Under the pieces are notes generated by a model that saw only the letters and a program-made list of their open reading frames with translations, did no database searches and had not been told where the DNA came from. A stretch of DNA of 64,000 bases from NCBI RefSeq assembly GCF_028830055.1, contig NZ_CP101655.1, forward strand, positions 3,231,229-3,295,228. The letters are read 5' to 3'. Made by a program: the position numbers and the translations under genes. Of this stretch, positions 1 to 8,720 are shown piece after piece. The stretch's first letter is position 1; each line of letters opens with the position of its first letter. This stretch comes from Pseudomonas serboccidentalis (GTDB lineage Bacteria; Pseudomonadota; Gammaproteobacteria; Pseudomonadales; Pseudomonadaceae).

Positions 1-22
1 CCGCATCTGCGGGGCTTTTTGT
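1..22 (+). terminator. Tail of a rho-independent terminator for an upstream plus-strand gene
   Basis: The first bases form a short CCGC/GCGG stem followed by a T-rich run. The T-run is on the plus strand, so the terminator serves a gene ending left of the window, not fadD1, which converges on it from the right. The left arm may continue outside the window. Confidence 0.55.
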
Positions 23-23
23 T

Positions 24-1721
24 TTACGCGGCGTTCTTCGCCTTGATCTTTTTCAGCTCTTCGTCACGCAACTCGCGGCGCAGGATCTTGCCGACGTTGG
101 TGGTCGGCAGCGCGTCGCGGAACTCCACCGAACGCGGCACCTTGTAGCCGGTGACGTTGGCGCGCATGTGCTCCATCACGGTTTCCTTGGTCAGGGTCAC
201 GCCCGGCTTGGCGACGATGAAAATCTTGATCGCCTCGCCCGATTTCTCGTCCGGCACACCGATGGCGGCGCACTGCAACACGCCCGGCAAAGTCGCCAGC
301 ACATCTTCCAGTTCATTCGGATAGACGTTGAAACCAGAGACCAGAATCATGTCTTTCTTGCGATCGACGATGCGCATGTAGCCATCGGGCTGGATCAGCG
401 CGATGTCACCGGTCTTCAGCCAGCCTTCGCTGTCGAGGATCTCGTCGGTGGCTTCCTGACGCTGCCAGTAGCCCTTCATCACCTGCGGGCCCTTGACGCA
501 CAGTTCGCCGATTTCGCCCATGGGCTGCTCGACACCGGCATCGTCGATGACTTTGCACAGGGTCGACGGCACCGGAATGCCGATGGTGCCGATCTGGATG
601 TTCTGAATCGGGTTGACCGTGGCCACCGGGCTGGTTTCGGTCATGCCGTAACCTTCGCAGATCGAGCAACCGGTCACCGCTTTCCAACGCTCGGCGGCGG
701 CCAGTTGCAGGGCCATGCCGCCGGACAGGGTGACTTTCAGGTTGGAGAAATCCAGCTTGCGGAAGCCTTCGTTGTTGCACAGCGCCACGAACAGTGTGTT
801 CAGGCCGACAAAACCGCTGAACTTCCACTTCGACAGTTCCTTGACCATCGCCGGCAGATCGCGCGGGTTGCTGATCAGGATGTTGTGGTTGCCGATCAGC
901 ATCATCGCCATGCAATGAAAGGTGAACGCATAGATGTGGTACAGCGGCAGCGGCGTGATCAGGATCTCGCAACCTTCGTTGAGGTTGGAGCCCATCAGCG
1001 CCTTGCACTGCAGCATGTTGGCGACGAGGTTGCGATGAGTGAGCATCGCGCCCTTGGCCACGCCGGTGGTGCCACCGGTGTATTGCAGCACCGCGACATC
1101 GCTGCTGTGCGGATTGGCTTCGGCCACAGGCTGGCCGTGGCCCTTGCTCAACACGTCGTTGAACTTGACGGCCTTGGGCAGGTGATACGCCGGCACCATC
1201 TTCTTCACGTACTTGATCACGCTGTTGATCAGCAGGCGCTTGACCGGCGGCAGCAGGTCGGCGACTTCGGTGACGATGACGTGCTTGACCCCGGTTTTCG
1301 GCACTACGGCTTCGGCCAGGTGCGCCATGTTCGCCAGGCAAACCAGGGCTTTGGCGCCGGAGTCGTTGAATTGGTGTTCCATTTCCCGCGCGGTGTACAG
1401 CGGGTTGGTGTTGACCACGATCAGCCCGGCGCGGATCGCACCGAAGACGGCGACCGGGTACTGCAGAACGTTGGGCAGTTGCACGGCGATTCGATCACCG
1501 GGCTGCAAGTCGGTATGCTGTTGCAGATACGCGGCAAACGCACCGGACAACTCGTACAGTTCACCGTAGGTGATTGTCTTGCCCAGGTTGCTGAAAGCCG
1601 GTTTGTTGGCGAAGCGTTGGCAGGATTGCTTCAACACTGCCTGAATATTCGGGTACTCGTCTGGATTGATGTCGGCAGCAATTCCAGCCGGGTATTTATC
1701 CTTCCAAAAGTCTTCGATCAT
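24..1721 (-). CDS. fadD1: Long-chain fatty acyl-CoA ligase FadD1
   Basis: This 565-residue protein is the usual length for bacterial FadD. It activates long-chain fatty acids with ATP and CoA, at the inner face of the membrane, for beta-oxidation or lipid synthesis. The ANL-superfamily P-loop (YTGGTTGVAKGAMLTHRN) lies near residues 215-232. The adenylate-binding EGYGMTETSP motif and the hinge GWLKTGDIA/VDRKKDMI segment follow in the expected order, and the C-terminal catalytic lysine region (GKILRRELR) is present. The ATG is preceded by a GAGGAG-type ribosome-binding site. It lies in tandem with a second fadD gene on the same strand, the conserved Pseudomonas fadD1-fadD2 arrangement. The two are separated by about 350 bases containing a REP element, so fadD1 probably has its own promoter. 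Confidence 0.95.
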   Translation of the reverse strand: MIEDFWKDKYPAGIAADINPDEYPNIQAVLKQSCQRFANKPAFSNLGKTITYGELYELSGAFAAYLQQHTDLQPGDRIAVQLPNVLQYPVAVFGAIRAGLIVVNTNPLYTAREMEHQFNDSGAKALVCLANMAHLAEAVVPKTGVKHVIVTEVADLLPPVKRLLINSVIKYVKKMVPAYHLPKAVKFNDVLSKGHGQPVAEANPHSSDVAVLQYTGGTTGVAKGAMLTHRNLVANMLQCKALMGSNLNEGCEILITPLPLYHIYAFTFHCMAMMLIGNHNILISNPRDLPAMVKELSKWKFSGFVGLNTLFVALCNNEGFRKLDFSNLKVTLSGGMALQLAAAERWKAVTGCSICEGYGMTETSPVATVNPIQNIQIGTIGIPVPSTLCKVIDDAGVEQPMGEIGELCVKGPQVMKGYWQRQEATDEILDSEGWLKTGDIALIQPDGYMRIVDRKKDMILVSGFNVYPNELEDVLATLPGVLQCAAIGVPDEKSGEAIKIFIVAKPGVTLTKETVMEHMRANVTGYKVPRSVEFRDALPTTNVGKILRRELRDEELKKIKAKNAA

Positions 1722-2071
1722 GGAAGCCCACTCCTCAGCAACGCGAATTCTTCACCGCATTTGATGCGATTATTATTGGTGTGTGTTTTGTATTGGTGAA
1801 TCTGGCTTTTATACAGGCCGAGAAGTCACAAAGCGCGCCGAGAGTAGCAGCTTTGCCAAGGGCCGACTAGAGCCAAAAGCGGCCTTCATGGTCACTTTAA
1901 TGACTCAAGACTTTCTAACGGTCATTTTAGAGCAAAAATCCTATAGCACCCTGAAAGCCCCGGATTCAGGGGACTTCAAAGCAAAAGATCGCAGCCTTCG
2001 GCAGTTCCTACAGGGAACGCATTCCAATGTAGGAGCTGCCGAAGGCTGCGATCTTTTCGCTTCCGGGTTTT
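1722..2071. other. fadD1-fadD2 intergenic region
   Basis: This 350-base gap holds the fadD1 5' region and, at its fadD2 end, a REP doublet (1983-2057). Apart from the REP I see no clear gene, no convincing PsrA operator and no convincing -35/-10 pair. The open frame that enters it from 1783 is not supported by composition or a ribosome-binding site. Confidence 0.5.
1983..2057. repeat. REP doublet, type A (GATCGCAGCCTTCGGCAG family)
   Basis: Two inverted copies of a GC-rich palindromic unit (AAAGATCGCAGCCTTCGG and its complement) flank about 20 bases of unrelated sequence. It sits just downstream of the fadD2 stop codon. The same family recurs eight more times in the window. Confidence 0.9.
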
Positions 2072-3760
2072 CTATGCGATATCGCGCAACTCCCGCCGCA
2101 GAATCTTGCCGACCGGCGTCATCGGCAATGACTCACGCAGCACGATGTGTTTCGGCACCTTGTAGGCGGTGAAATTCTCTTTGCAGTACGCCTTGAGCTC
2201 CTCGAGGCTGACCCCGCTTTCCCGCGCCACCACAAACAGCTTCACCGCCTCCCCCGAACGTTCGTCCGGCACACCGATCACCGCGCAGTTGGCGACTTTC
2301 GGGTGGGCCATGACCACGTCTTCGATCTCGTTGGGGTACACGTTGAAACCGGAGACGATGATCATGTCCTTCTTGCGGTCGACGATGCGCACGAAGCCGT
2401 CCGGGTCGATCACCGCGATGTCACCGGACTTGAACCAGCCTTCGGCATCCAGCACTTCGGCGGTGGCTTCGGGCTTGTGCCAGTAGCCTTTCATGATCTG
2501 CGGGCCTTTGATGCACAACTCGCCACGCTCGCCCATCGGCTGCTCGACACCCTCGTCATTGATGACTTTCAACAACGTGCCCGGCACCGGCAGGCCGACT
2601 GTGCCCAGGCGCGATTTGTCGCCATACGGGTTGGTGCAGGCCACTGGCGACGTTTCAGTAAGGCCATAACCTTCGGTGATGCGGCAACCGGTGATCTGCT
2701 CCCAGCGCTCGGCGGTGGCCTTGACCAGCGCGGTGCCACCGGAGTTGGTCAGCTTGAGGCTGGAGAAATCCAGGGTCTTGAAGTCCGGGTGATCCATCAG
2801 CGCGACAAACAGGGTGTTGAGCCCCAGCAACGCCGAAAAGCGCCAGTTCTTCAGTTCCTTGATGAAGCCTGCGATGTCTCGCGGATTGGTGATCAGCACG
2901 TTGTGATTGCCGGACACCATCATGCACATGCAATTCGCGGTGAACGCATAGATGTGATACAGCGGCAGCGGCGCCACCATCACCTCCTGCCCTTCGCGCA
3001 ACAAAGGTTGGCCGTCAGGCCCCAACTGCGCCAGACACGCGCGCACCTGCTGCATGTTCGCCACGAGGTTGCCGTGGGTCAGCATGGCGCCTTTGGCCAG
3101 GCCGGTGGTGCCGCCGGTGTATTGCAACACGGCGACGTCGTCGAGGCCGACTTTCAACGGCTTGATGCCCAGGCCGCGACCCAGGCGCAGCGCACTCTTG
3201 AAGGAAATGGCCTGCGGCAGCGAATACGCCGGGACCATTTTTTTCACTTTGCTGACCACGGTGTTGATCAGCCAGCCCTTGGCGGTGGGCATCAAGTCGC
3301 CCATCTTTGCTTCGATCAGGTATTGCAGGTCCGTGTCGGGCAGCACTTCCTGGACCTTCTGCCCGAACATGTTCAGGTACACCAGCGCCCGCGCACCCGA
3401 GTCCTTGAACTGGTGGCGCATCTCGCGCGCGGTGTACAGCGGGTTGGTGTTGACCACGATCAGCCCGGCGCGCAAGGCGCCGAACACGGCAATCGGATAT
3501 TGCAGCACATTGGGCATCTGCACCGCGATGCGATCCCCCGGCACCAGATCGGTGTGGGCTTGCAGGTAACCGGCGAACGCCGCGCTGTAGCGCTCCAGCT
3601 CAGCGTAGGTCAGGGTCACGCCCATGTTGCTGAAGGCCGGACGGTCCGCGAACTTCTTGCAGGAACGCTCAAACACCTCGATCACCGACTTGAACTCGCC
3701 CATGTCGATGTCCAGCGGTACGCCAGCGGGGCGTTTGTCATTCCAGAAATCAGGTTGCAT
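2072..3760 (-). CDS. fadD2: Long-chain fatty acyl-CoA ligase FadD2
   Basis: This 562-residue paralogue of the neighbouring FadD1 has the same ANL-superfamily signature in the same order: YTGGTTGLAKGAMLTHGN, EGYGLTETSP, the GWFKSGDIA/VDRKKDMI hinge and the C-terminal GKILRRELR. It catalyses ATP-dependent thioesterification of fatty acids to CoA. The sequence just before the ATG reads GAGGACAAGAACA. This provides a Shine-Dalgarno element and overlaps an AAGAACAA string that resembles an Hfq/Crc target (see the separate feature). In P. aeruginosa the two ligases differ in chain-length preference and regulation. The sequence alone does not say how they differ here. Confidence 0.95.
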   Translation of the reverse strand: MQPDFWNDKRPAGVPLDIDMGEFKSVIEVFERSCKKFADRPAFSNMGVTLTYAELERYSAAFAGYLQAHTDLVPGDRIAVQMPNVLQYPIAVFGALRAGLIVVNTNPLYTAREMRHQFKDSGARALVYLNMFGQKVQEVLPDTDLQYLIEAKMGDLMPTAKGWLINTVVSKVKKMVPAYSLPQAISFKSALRLGRGLGIKPLKVGLDDVAVLQYTGGTTGLAKGAMLTHGNLVANMQQVRACLAQLGPDGQPLLREGQEVMVAPLPLYHIYAFTANCMCMMVSGNHNVLITNPRDIAGFIKELKNWRFSALLGLNTLFVALMDHPDFKTLDFSSLKLTNSGGTALVKATAERWEQITGCRITEGYGLTETSPVACTNPYGDKSRLGTVGLPVPGTLLKVINDEGVEQPMGERGELCIKGPQIMKGYWHKPEATAEVLDAEGWFKSGDIAVIDPDGFVRIVDRKKDMIIVSGFNVYPNEIEDVVMAHPKVANCAVIGVPDERSGEAVKLFVVARESGVSLEELKAYCKENFTAYKVPKHIVLRESLPMTPVGKILRRELRDIA

Positions 3761-3767
3761 TGTTCTT
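3760..3767 (-). promoter_or_regulatory. Candidate Hfq/Crc A-rich motif at fadD2 start
   Basis: On the minus strand AAGAACAA matches the AAnAAnAA pattern bound by Hfq/Crc in Pseudomonas catabolite repression. It overlaps the first base of the fadD2 start codon. This is a short motif, so chance is possible. Confidence 0.4.
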
Positions 3768-4002
3768 GTCCTCTTTACCTGAATCGATCCGGGAGCCGCT
3801 TTTCTGCTCTTTCGCTGTTATCCCTTAAAAGCAAAAAGCAAAAAGCGGAGCTTCACGGACACTAGCAGTTATGGCCATTGAGGCAAATATGGGCGATGGC
3901 GACATTGATCGTATGAATCTTCCTGCCGTGGCGTGAGCTGATCGGACGCGCTATACAATGCTACGACTGCGGGCCGTTACCGCTCGATAAAAAGGAATTG
4001 CC

Positions 4003-4947
4003 ATGATCCACCACGCCTTCTGGCTGGACGCGAGTGACCGCAGCCGCCTCTTCGTCAACCAGTGGCTGCCGGCCGCGCCATTGAAAGCGGTGATCCTGCT
4101 GGCTCACGGCATGGCCGAACACAGCGCGCGCTACGAGCGCCTGGCGCAAGCGTTTTGCGCACAAGGTTACGGGGTGTACGCCCCGGACCTGCGCGGCCAT
4201 GGCAGGACGGCTGATAACGGCACGCTCGGGCATTTCGCCGATGACGATGGCTGGTGCAAGGTGATCGGCGATCTGGCCAGCCTCAATCAGCACATTGGCC
4301 AGCAGCACCCCGATGTGCCAATCATCCTGCTCGGGCACAGCATGGGCAGCTACCTCGCCCAGGGCTATCTGCTGCATCACAGCGCCAGCCTGCACGGGGC
4401 GATTCTCAGCGGTTCGAATTTCCAGCCAGTGGCGCTCTACGGCGCAGCGCGACAGATCGCCCGTTTCGAGAAACTGCGTCAGGGCGGCAAGGGGCGCAGC
4501 GCGTTGATCGAGTGGTTGTCGTTCGGCTCGTTCAACAAGCAATTCAAACCGGCACGCACGCCGTTCGACTGGCTGAGCCGCGACCCGGTCGAGGTCGATC
4601 GGTATGCCAACGACCCGTTATGCGGCTTTCGCTGCACCAATCAATTGTGGATCGATCTGCTCGATGGCTTGCAGCAGATCAGCAAAGCGTCCAATCTCGC
4701 CCAGATCGACCCGGGCCTGCCGCTGCTGGTGATCGGCGGTGAATGTGATCCGGTGAGCGAAGGCAAGCGTCTGACAGATCTGGCCAATGCCTTGCGCACG
4801 GCCGGCAGCCAGAACCTGCAACTGAAGATCTACCCGCAGGCGCGGCACGAATTGTTCAATGAAACCAATCGCGACGAAGTGATTGCCGATGTGCTGACCT
4901 GGATCGACCAGGCCCTGCGCCATCGGCGCCCTCACCGCAGCGAATAA
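4003..4947 (+). CDS. Alpha/beta hydrolase, lysophospholipase/monoacylglycerol lipase-like
   Basis: This 314-residue serine hydrolase has a nucleophile elbow GHSMGS with the catalytic Ser near 113, an acid in GGECDP (Asp 249) and a base in ARHELFNE (His 282), so the triad is complete. An early HGMAEHSARY segment is typical of the Hydrolase_4 (lysophospholipase/monoglyceride lipase) family. No signal peptide is evident, so it is probably cytosolic. It lies between fadD2 and phaJ1, as a homologous hydrolase does in P. aeruginosa. Release of fatty acids for the adjacent acyl-CoA ligases is a reasonable but unproved role. An AAAAAGGA ribosome-binding site precedes the ATG. Confidence 0.85.
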   Translation: MIHHAFWLDASDRSRLFVNQWLPAAPLKAVILLAHGMAEHSARYERLAQAFCAQGYGVYAPDLRGHGRTADNGTLGHFADDDGWCKVIGDLASLNQHIGQQHPDVPIILLGHSMGSYLAQGYLLHHSASLHGAILSGSNFQPVALYGAARQIARFEKLRQGGKGRSALIEWLSFGSFNKQFKPARTPFDWLSRDPVEVDRYANDPLCGFRCTNQLWIDLLDGLQQISKASNLAQIDPGLPLLVIGGECDPVSEGKRLTDLANALRTAGSQNLQLKIYPQARHELFNETNRDEVIADVLTWIDQALRHRRPHRSE

Positions 4948-4990
4948 TTTTTTGTGGATTCACTTTAATCCGTCACAGGAATCAAGACCG

Positions 4991-5461
4991 ATGACCCAGG
5001 TTACCAATATCCCTTACGAAGCCCTCGAAGTCGGCCAGACCGCCAGCTACAGCAAGACCGTCGAAGAGCGCGACATTCAGCTGTTCGCCGCGATGTCGGG
5101 CGACCACAACCCGGTGCACCTGGACGCCGAGTTCGCTGCGGCCAGCATGTTCAAGGAGCGCATCGCTCACGGCATGTTCAGCGGTGCACTGATCAGCGCC
5201 GCGGTCGCGTGCGAGCTGCCTGGGCCGGGCACCATCTACATCGGTCAGCAGATGAGTTTTCAGAAGCCGGTGAAAATTGGTGACACCCTGACCGTGCGCC
5301 TGGAAATTCTCGAGAAGCTGCCGAAGTTTCGCGTACGCATCGCCACTCGCGTGTTCAACCAGCGTGATGAACTGGTCGTGGATGGCGAGGCTGAGATCCT
5401 CGCGCCGCGCAAGCAGCAGACTGTGACATTGCCGACGCTGCCGGCGATCAGCATCGGCTGA
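4991..5461 (+). CDS. phaJ1: (R)-specific enoyl-CoA hydratase PhaJ1 (MaoC family)
   Basis: The 156-residue single hot-dog-fold protein hydrates trans-2-enoyl-CoA to (R)-3-hydroxyacyl-CoA and so feeds beta-oxidation intermediates into polyhydroxyalkanoate synthesis. The hydratase-2 signature SGDHNPVHLD (catalytic Asp 38 and His 43) is intact. Length and sequence, including the N-terminal NIPY..LEVGQ and the ending PAISIG, agree with P. aeruginosa PhaJ1 as I remember it. I chose the ATG at 4991 (MTQVTNIPY), after CACAGGAATCAAGACCG, over an upstream in-frame start at 4952. It lies 43 bases after the hydrolase gene and is probably cotranscribed with it. A REP and a terminator follow. Confidence 0.92.
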   Translation: MTQVTNIPYEALEVGQTASYSKTVEERDIQLFAAMSGDHNPVHLDAEFAAASMFKERIAHGMFSGALISAAVACELPGPGTIYIGQQMSFQKPVKIGDTLTVRLEILEKLPKFRVRIATRVFNQRDELVVDGEAEILAPRKQQTVTLPTLPAISIG

Positions 5462-5464
5462 TTG

Positions 5465-5539
5465 AAAAGATCGCAGCCTTCGGCAGCTCCTACAGGGGAA
5501 CGCATTCCAAGGTAGGAGCTGCCGCAGGCTGCGATCTTT
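5465..5539. repeat. REP doublet, type A
   Basis: Inverted pair of the GATCGCAGCCTTCGGCAGCTCCTAC unit directly after the phaJ1 stop. One arm carries the GCCGCAGG variant in place of GCCGAAGG. Confidence 0.9.
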
Positions 5540-5557
5540 GGCTTTTCCCTCACGCAT

Positions 5558-5588
5558 AAAAAAACGCCAGACTAGCTGGCGTTTTTTG
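5558..5588. terminator. Bidirectional rho-independent terminator
   Basis: AACGCCAG-ACTAG-CTGGCGTT forms a perfect 8-bp stem with A7 on the left and T6 on the right. It lies between the convergent phaJ1 and DUF2383 genes and can end transcription from both sides. Confidence 0.9.
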
Positions 5589-5602
5589 TAACCTGCGAAC
5601 CC

Positions 5603-6070
5603 TTACGAACGGGCGCGAGCCTGGTTACGCAGGGCTTTCACCTGATCGTGATTGCGTTGCACGCCATGGTACTGGCGCTCAACCAGGTCACGAATACCGA
5701 CCAGGCTGTGCTTGTTGATTTTCTCGATGGCTTCGCGATAAGCCTTCAGGGCGTGGTCTTCACCGCGCTCGGCTTCGTTGAGCACAGCCTCTTCGTCCTT
5801 GCCGGTGAACATGGCTTTGACGTCGACCCAGCGACGGTGCAGGTCACCGCTGACGCTGGTGGAGGTTTCCGGATCACCGCCCATCGAACGCACGGTGGCT
5901 TGCAGTTCGGCAGCGGCGGTGGCGCAATCGGCCGAGCGCTTGGCGAACAGCGCCTTGAGTTCCGGATGCTTGATGTCTTCGGCGCAAGTCTTGAACCCTT
6001 CCTGACCGTCCTTGCTGGTTTCGATCAGGTCGTTGAGTACAGAGATGGCTTCTTTATTCATGTCAGTCAT
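5603..6070 (-). CDS. PA2169-family four-helix-bundle protein (DUF2383)
   Basis: This 155-residue, all-helical, charged protein matches the ferritin-like DUF2383/PA2169 family: NKEAISVLNDLIETSKDGQEGF at the N-terminus, then two helical hairpins with EAERGEDHALKAYREAI. No signal peptide or membrane segment is visible. The family is common in pseudomonads and is often linked to stationary-phase or stress responses; its biochemical function is unknown. A good AAGGAATTG ribosome-binding site precedes the ATG. It is a single-gene unit, convergent with phaJ1 through a shared terminator. Confidence 0.85.
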   Translation of the reverse strand: MTDMNKEAISVLNDLIETSKDGQEGFKTCAEDIKHPELKALFAKRSADCATAAAELQATVRSMGGDPETSTSVSGDLHRRWVDVKAMFTGKDEEAVLNEAERGEDHALKAYREAIEKINKHSLVGIRDLVERQYHGVQRNHDQVKALRNQARARS

Positions 6071-6276
6071 TTTTCAATTCCTTGCGGTTGGTTGAAGATG
6101 CAAGGGTTATTGCAGTGTGCGTGCCAGCTTTCCAAACAGATTATTTTAGTTATTTATCAATGACTTAAAAATAAATGAACCATCTGTATCACGGTTATTT
6201 GCATGATCTGTCATTTGGCCTGCATGCAGAATGCCTGTATTTTCCAGAGTGTTTTGAATCCAGATGATTGCCATTG

Positions 6277-6513
6277 ATGAATCCCGAAAAGCTTGAACTG
6301 TTGATCACCCGTGAAATGCCCTTCGGCAAGTACAAGGGCCGGATCATTGCCGACCTGCCGGGGCCCTATCTGAACTGGTTCGCCCGCGAAGGCTTCCCGC
6401 ATGGCGAACTCGGTGGACTGCTGGCGCTGATGCAGGAAATCGACCATAACGGTCTGTCGGACCTGCTCGAGCCGTTACGCGCCAAACACGGCAAACCTGC
6501 CCCGCGCCACTGA
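6277..6513 (+). CDS. Small DUF3820-family protein
   Basis: A 78-residue protein starting MNPEKLELLI and containing the family core MPFGKYKGRIIADLPGPYL and FAREGFP. DUF3820 proteins are small and resemble the nucleic-acid-associated or quorum-regulated small proteins seen across gamma-proteobacteria; the function is not established. An in-frame TTG at 6268 would add three residues, but the ATG at 6277 is preferred. The gene ends 30 bases before the PLP enzyme gene and is probably cotranscribed with it. Confidence 0.75.
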   Translation: MNPEKLELLITREMPFGKYKGRIIADLPGPYLNWFAREGFPHGELGGLLALMQEIDHNGLSDLLEPLRAKHGKPAPRH

Positions 6514-6543
6514 AGCGCCCTCCTCTCTTGAGCCGAATCGACC

Positions 6544-7725
6544 ATGCCTGACAACACCCGCCGTGCCCGTGACGAAGCGTTCTGGCAAACCTTCGCCGAT
6601 CGCTACGAAGCGCAAACCGGCCCGCTGAACCTGGAGAACGGTTATTTCGGACGCATGTCGCGCACGGTGATCGAGGACTACCAGCGCAACATCGAGCTGA
6701 TCAACACCAGCAACTCGGTGTATGTGCGCCAGCGTTTCGAGCAGCACGACAGCCTCGACATTCGTGCGCAACTGGCCGAGACGATCGGCGTGCGCGCCCA
6801 GAGCCTGGCCTTCACCCGTAACGCCAGTGACGCCCTGCAGTCGCTGATCCGCAATTACAACCGCCTGCAACCGGGCGACCAGGTGCTGATCTGCGACCTC
6901 GAATACGACACGGTCAAAGGCGCCATGCGCTGGCTGGCGCGGCATCGTGGGGTGGACGTGATCGAGATCAGCCACACCCATCCGGCCAGTTTCGACAGCC
7001 TGCTGGACACCTACCGCGAAGCCTTCATCCGCTACCCGAAACTCAAGCTGATGGCTCTGACCCATGTGACCCACCGCACCGGGCTGGTGATGCCAGTGCA
7101 GGCCATCGCCGCGCTGGCGAAACAACATGGCGTGGACATCATCCTCGACGGCGCCCACGCACTCGGTCAGATCGAGTTCAACCTCGAAGCCCTGGGTATC
7201 TCGTTCGCCGGCTTCAACCTGCACAAGTGGATTGGCGCTCCATTGACCCTGGGCTTTCTGTACATCGCCCCGCAGCGCCTTGCCGACATCGATCCGGACA
7301 TGGGCGAAATGCACTTTCCGGCCAGCGACGTCCGCGCGCGCACGCCGTACAGCACGCCGAACATCCCGGCGCTGATGTCCCTGCCGCTGGCGCTCGAGGA
7401 GCACCGTTCGCTCGGCGGGGCCGCGGCCAAAGGCGCGCGACTCAATTACCTGCGCAACCTGTGGGTCAGCGCGGTGCGGCACCTGCCGGGCATTGAAGTG
7501 ATGACCCCGGACGATCCACGCCTGTATTGCGGCATCACCTCGATGCGCTTCACCCGCCACACCGATCAACAGGCGATGGTCGAGCGCCTGCTCAACGAGT
7601 ACAACCTGTTCACCGTGGTGCGCAACGGCGCAGCGAGCGGGCCGAGCATCCGTATCACCCCGGGGCTGACCACCACCGACGCCGACATGCAGACCCTGAC
7701 CCGCGCGCTCAACGAGCTGCGCTGA
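6544..7725 (+). CDS. Class V aminotransferase-fold PLP-dependent enzyme (isopenicillin N epimerase/cysteine desulfurase-like)
   Basis: The 393-residue protein has the fold type I PLP pattern of class V enzymes. TRNASDALQ is the phosphate-binding turn. LDGAHALGQ carries the Asp (about 202) that pairs with the pyridine nitrogen. NLHKWIGAP carries the Schiff-base Lys (about 228). The ending, with VRNGAASGPSIRITPGLTTTDADM, fits the small domain. No desulfurase catalytic-loop Cys is evident, so an epimerase or aminotransferase-type role on an amino-acid-like substrate is more likely than sulfur transfer. The substrate cannot be read from sequence. The downstream neighbour is a convergent dioxygenase-like gene only 5 bases away. 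Confidence 0.8.
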   Translation: MPDNTRRARDEAFWQTFADRYEAQTGPLNLENGYFGRMSRTVIEDYQRNIELINTSNSVYVRQRFEQHDSLDIRAQLAETIGVRAQSLAFTRNASDALQSLIRNYNRLQPGDQVLICDLEYDTVKGAMRWLARHRGVDVIEISHTHPASFDSLLDTYREAFIRYPKLKLMALTHVTHRTGLVMPVQAIAALAKQHGVDIILDGAHALGQIEFNLEALGISFAGFNLHKWIGAPLTLGFLYIAPQRLADIDPDMGEMHFPASDVRARTPYSTPNIPALMSLPLALEEHRSLGGAAAKGARLNYLRNLWVSAVRHLPGIEVMTPDDPRLYCGITSMRFTRHTDQQAMVERLLNEYNLFTVVRNGAASGPSIRITPGLTTTDADMQTLTRALNELR

Positions 7726-7730
7726 TTCGC

Positions 7731-8456
7731 TCACACGGTGTATTTGTCGAAGTCCTCGGGCTTGATCTGCGATGAGGCCGCGAAAGTGTCGATGCCGATG
7801 GTCAGGTGACCGAAAAAACCGTCCTCGTGAGAGTCTCGGCCGATCGGCCACACGGTCAGAGTCGAGCCTTCGCCGCCCATGTTCGCGTAATAGTTGTCTT
7901 CGGCGTTGTTCAACGGCGTCGAAGCCCGGCCGCGATAATCCCGGGCGGCGAGTACCGAGCGCGAAACCACCTCGGGAAAATACAGCTGACCGACCCAGGC
8001 CACGTTGCGCTCCTCCAGATATTCACCGCCGGTAACGATGCGCACCGCCACATGAATATGCAGCGCCCGACCGGCGTAGAACCCCGGATAGATCGTGGTA
8101 AACCGCGCCCGCCCCTTGTGATCACAGAACTGGCTGCCGCGCAGGTAGGTGTCATCGTCGGTGCGCGGGATCGAGCCGATGGCATCGGTGTCGGCTTCGA
8201 GATCCGGGTTGACCCGGCTCCATCCGGAATAGGCGCCCCGCGCATTGCAGTGCCAGATATCAACCAGCGCCCCGCTCACCGGCTCGCCGGTCATGGCGTC
8301 GACGATGCTCAGACGCAGCAGCAGGGGCAGCCCTTCGGCACCTTCGCTGATGTTGCGGCGCAGCAGCTTGGGATTGCGGAAGTACGGCCCGGCGATCTGT
8401 TCGGGGGCCAACTGATAGATCGGTTGTGGCGATGAGGCTGAAGTATCTCGTTCCAT
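7731..8456 (-). CDS. Intradiol ring-cleavage dioxygenase-like protein
   Basis: This 241-residue protein has the protocatechuate/catechol dioxygenase core: a VSGALVDIWHCNARGAYSGW segment and YPGFYAGRALHIHV. All four expected Fe(III) ligands are visible: Tyr 76, Tyr 127, His 133 and His 135. This makes it a probable active non-heme iron(III) enzyme rather than a degenerate relative. It stands alone, without the second subunit or other beta-ketoadipate genes, so the natural substrate is unknown. Stand-alone members are frequent in Pseudomonas. No signal peptide is visible at the N-terminus. A GAGAGAAC element precedes the ATG. Confidence 0.78.
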   Translation of the reverse strand: MERDTSASSPQPIYQLAPEQIAGPYFRNPKLLRRNISEGAEGLPLLLRLSIVDAMTGEPVSGALVDIWHCNARGAYSGWSRVNPDLEADTDAIGSIPRTDDDTYLRGSQFCDHKGRARFTTIYPGFYAGRALHIHVAVRIVTGGEYLEERNVAWVGQLYFPEVVSRSVLAARDYRGRASTPLNNAEDNYYANMGGEGSTLTVWPIGRDSHEDGFFGHLTIGIDTFAASSQIKPEDFDKYTV

Positions 8457-8557
8457 GACACGTTCTCTCTTCCATAAGATGAACGCAGATTAACGCCACG
8501 CCCAAGCGCCTGTGCGGTAACTATGTATCGCAGCGTAACGATGATTCCCATCCACCT

Positions 8558-8627
8558 GTAGGAGCTGCCGAAGGCTGCGATCTTTTGATCCTGGCTTTAA
8601 AAGATCGCAGCCTTCGGCAGCTCCTAC
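8558..8627. repeat. REP doublet, type A
   Basis: GTAGGAGCTGCCGAAGGC...GATCTTTT and its inverted copy flank a short 18-base spacer, between the dioxygenase start and the eda terminator. Confidence 0.9.
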
Positions 8628-8647
8628 CGGGGATGGGTTTTCCGGGC

Positions 8648-8680
8648 AAAAAAAAACGGTGCACCGACCAAGCGCACCGT
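8648..8680 (-). terminator. Rho-independent terminator of zwf-pgl-eda
   Basis: On the minus strand ACGGTGC pairs with GCACCGT across an 11-base loop and is followed by nine T. It lies 40 bases after the eda stop. Confidence 0.85.
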
Positions 8681-8720
8681 AAAGCCGTAGAACACACAAC
8701 GAAGTGTCAGGTAAAAACTT

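Noticed and set aside
168..1799. 543-residue plus-strand open frame opposite fadD1
   Set aside because: It is the complement of a well-supported FadD. Composition is His/Arg/Asp-rich and shows no family motif; it is a GC-rich antisense artefact. The same holds for 2147-3865, 10365-11834, 15737-16546, 19893-20960, 21340-22836, 24493-26022 and similar frames.
1722..2071. PsrA operator for the fadD genes
   Set aside because: No clear GAAAC-N2-4-GTTTC-type palindrome was found.
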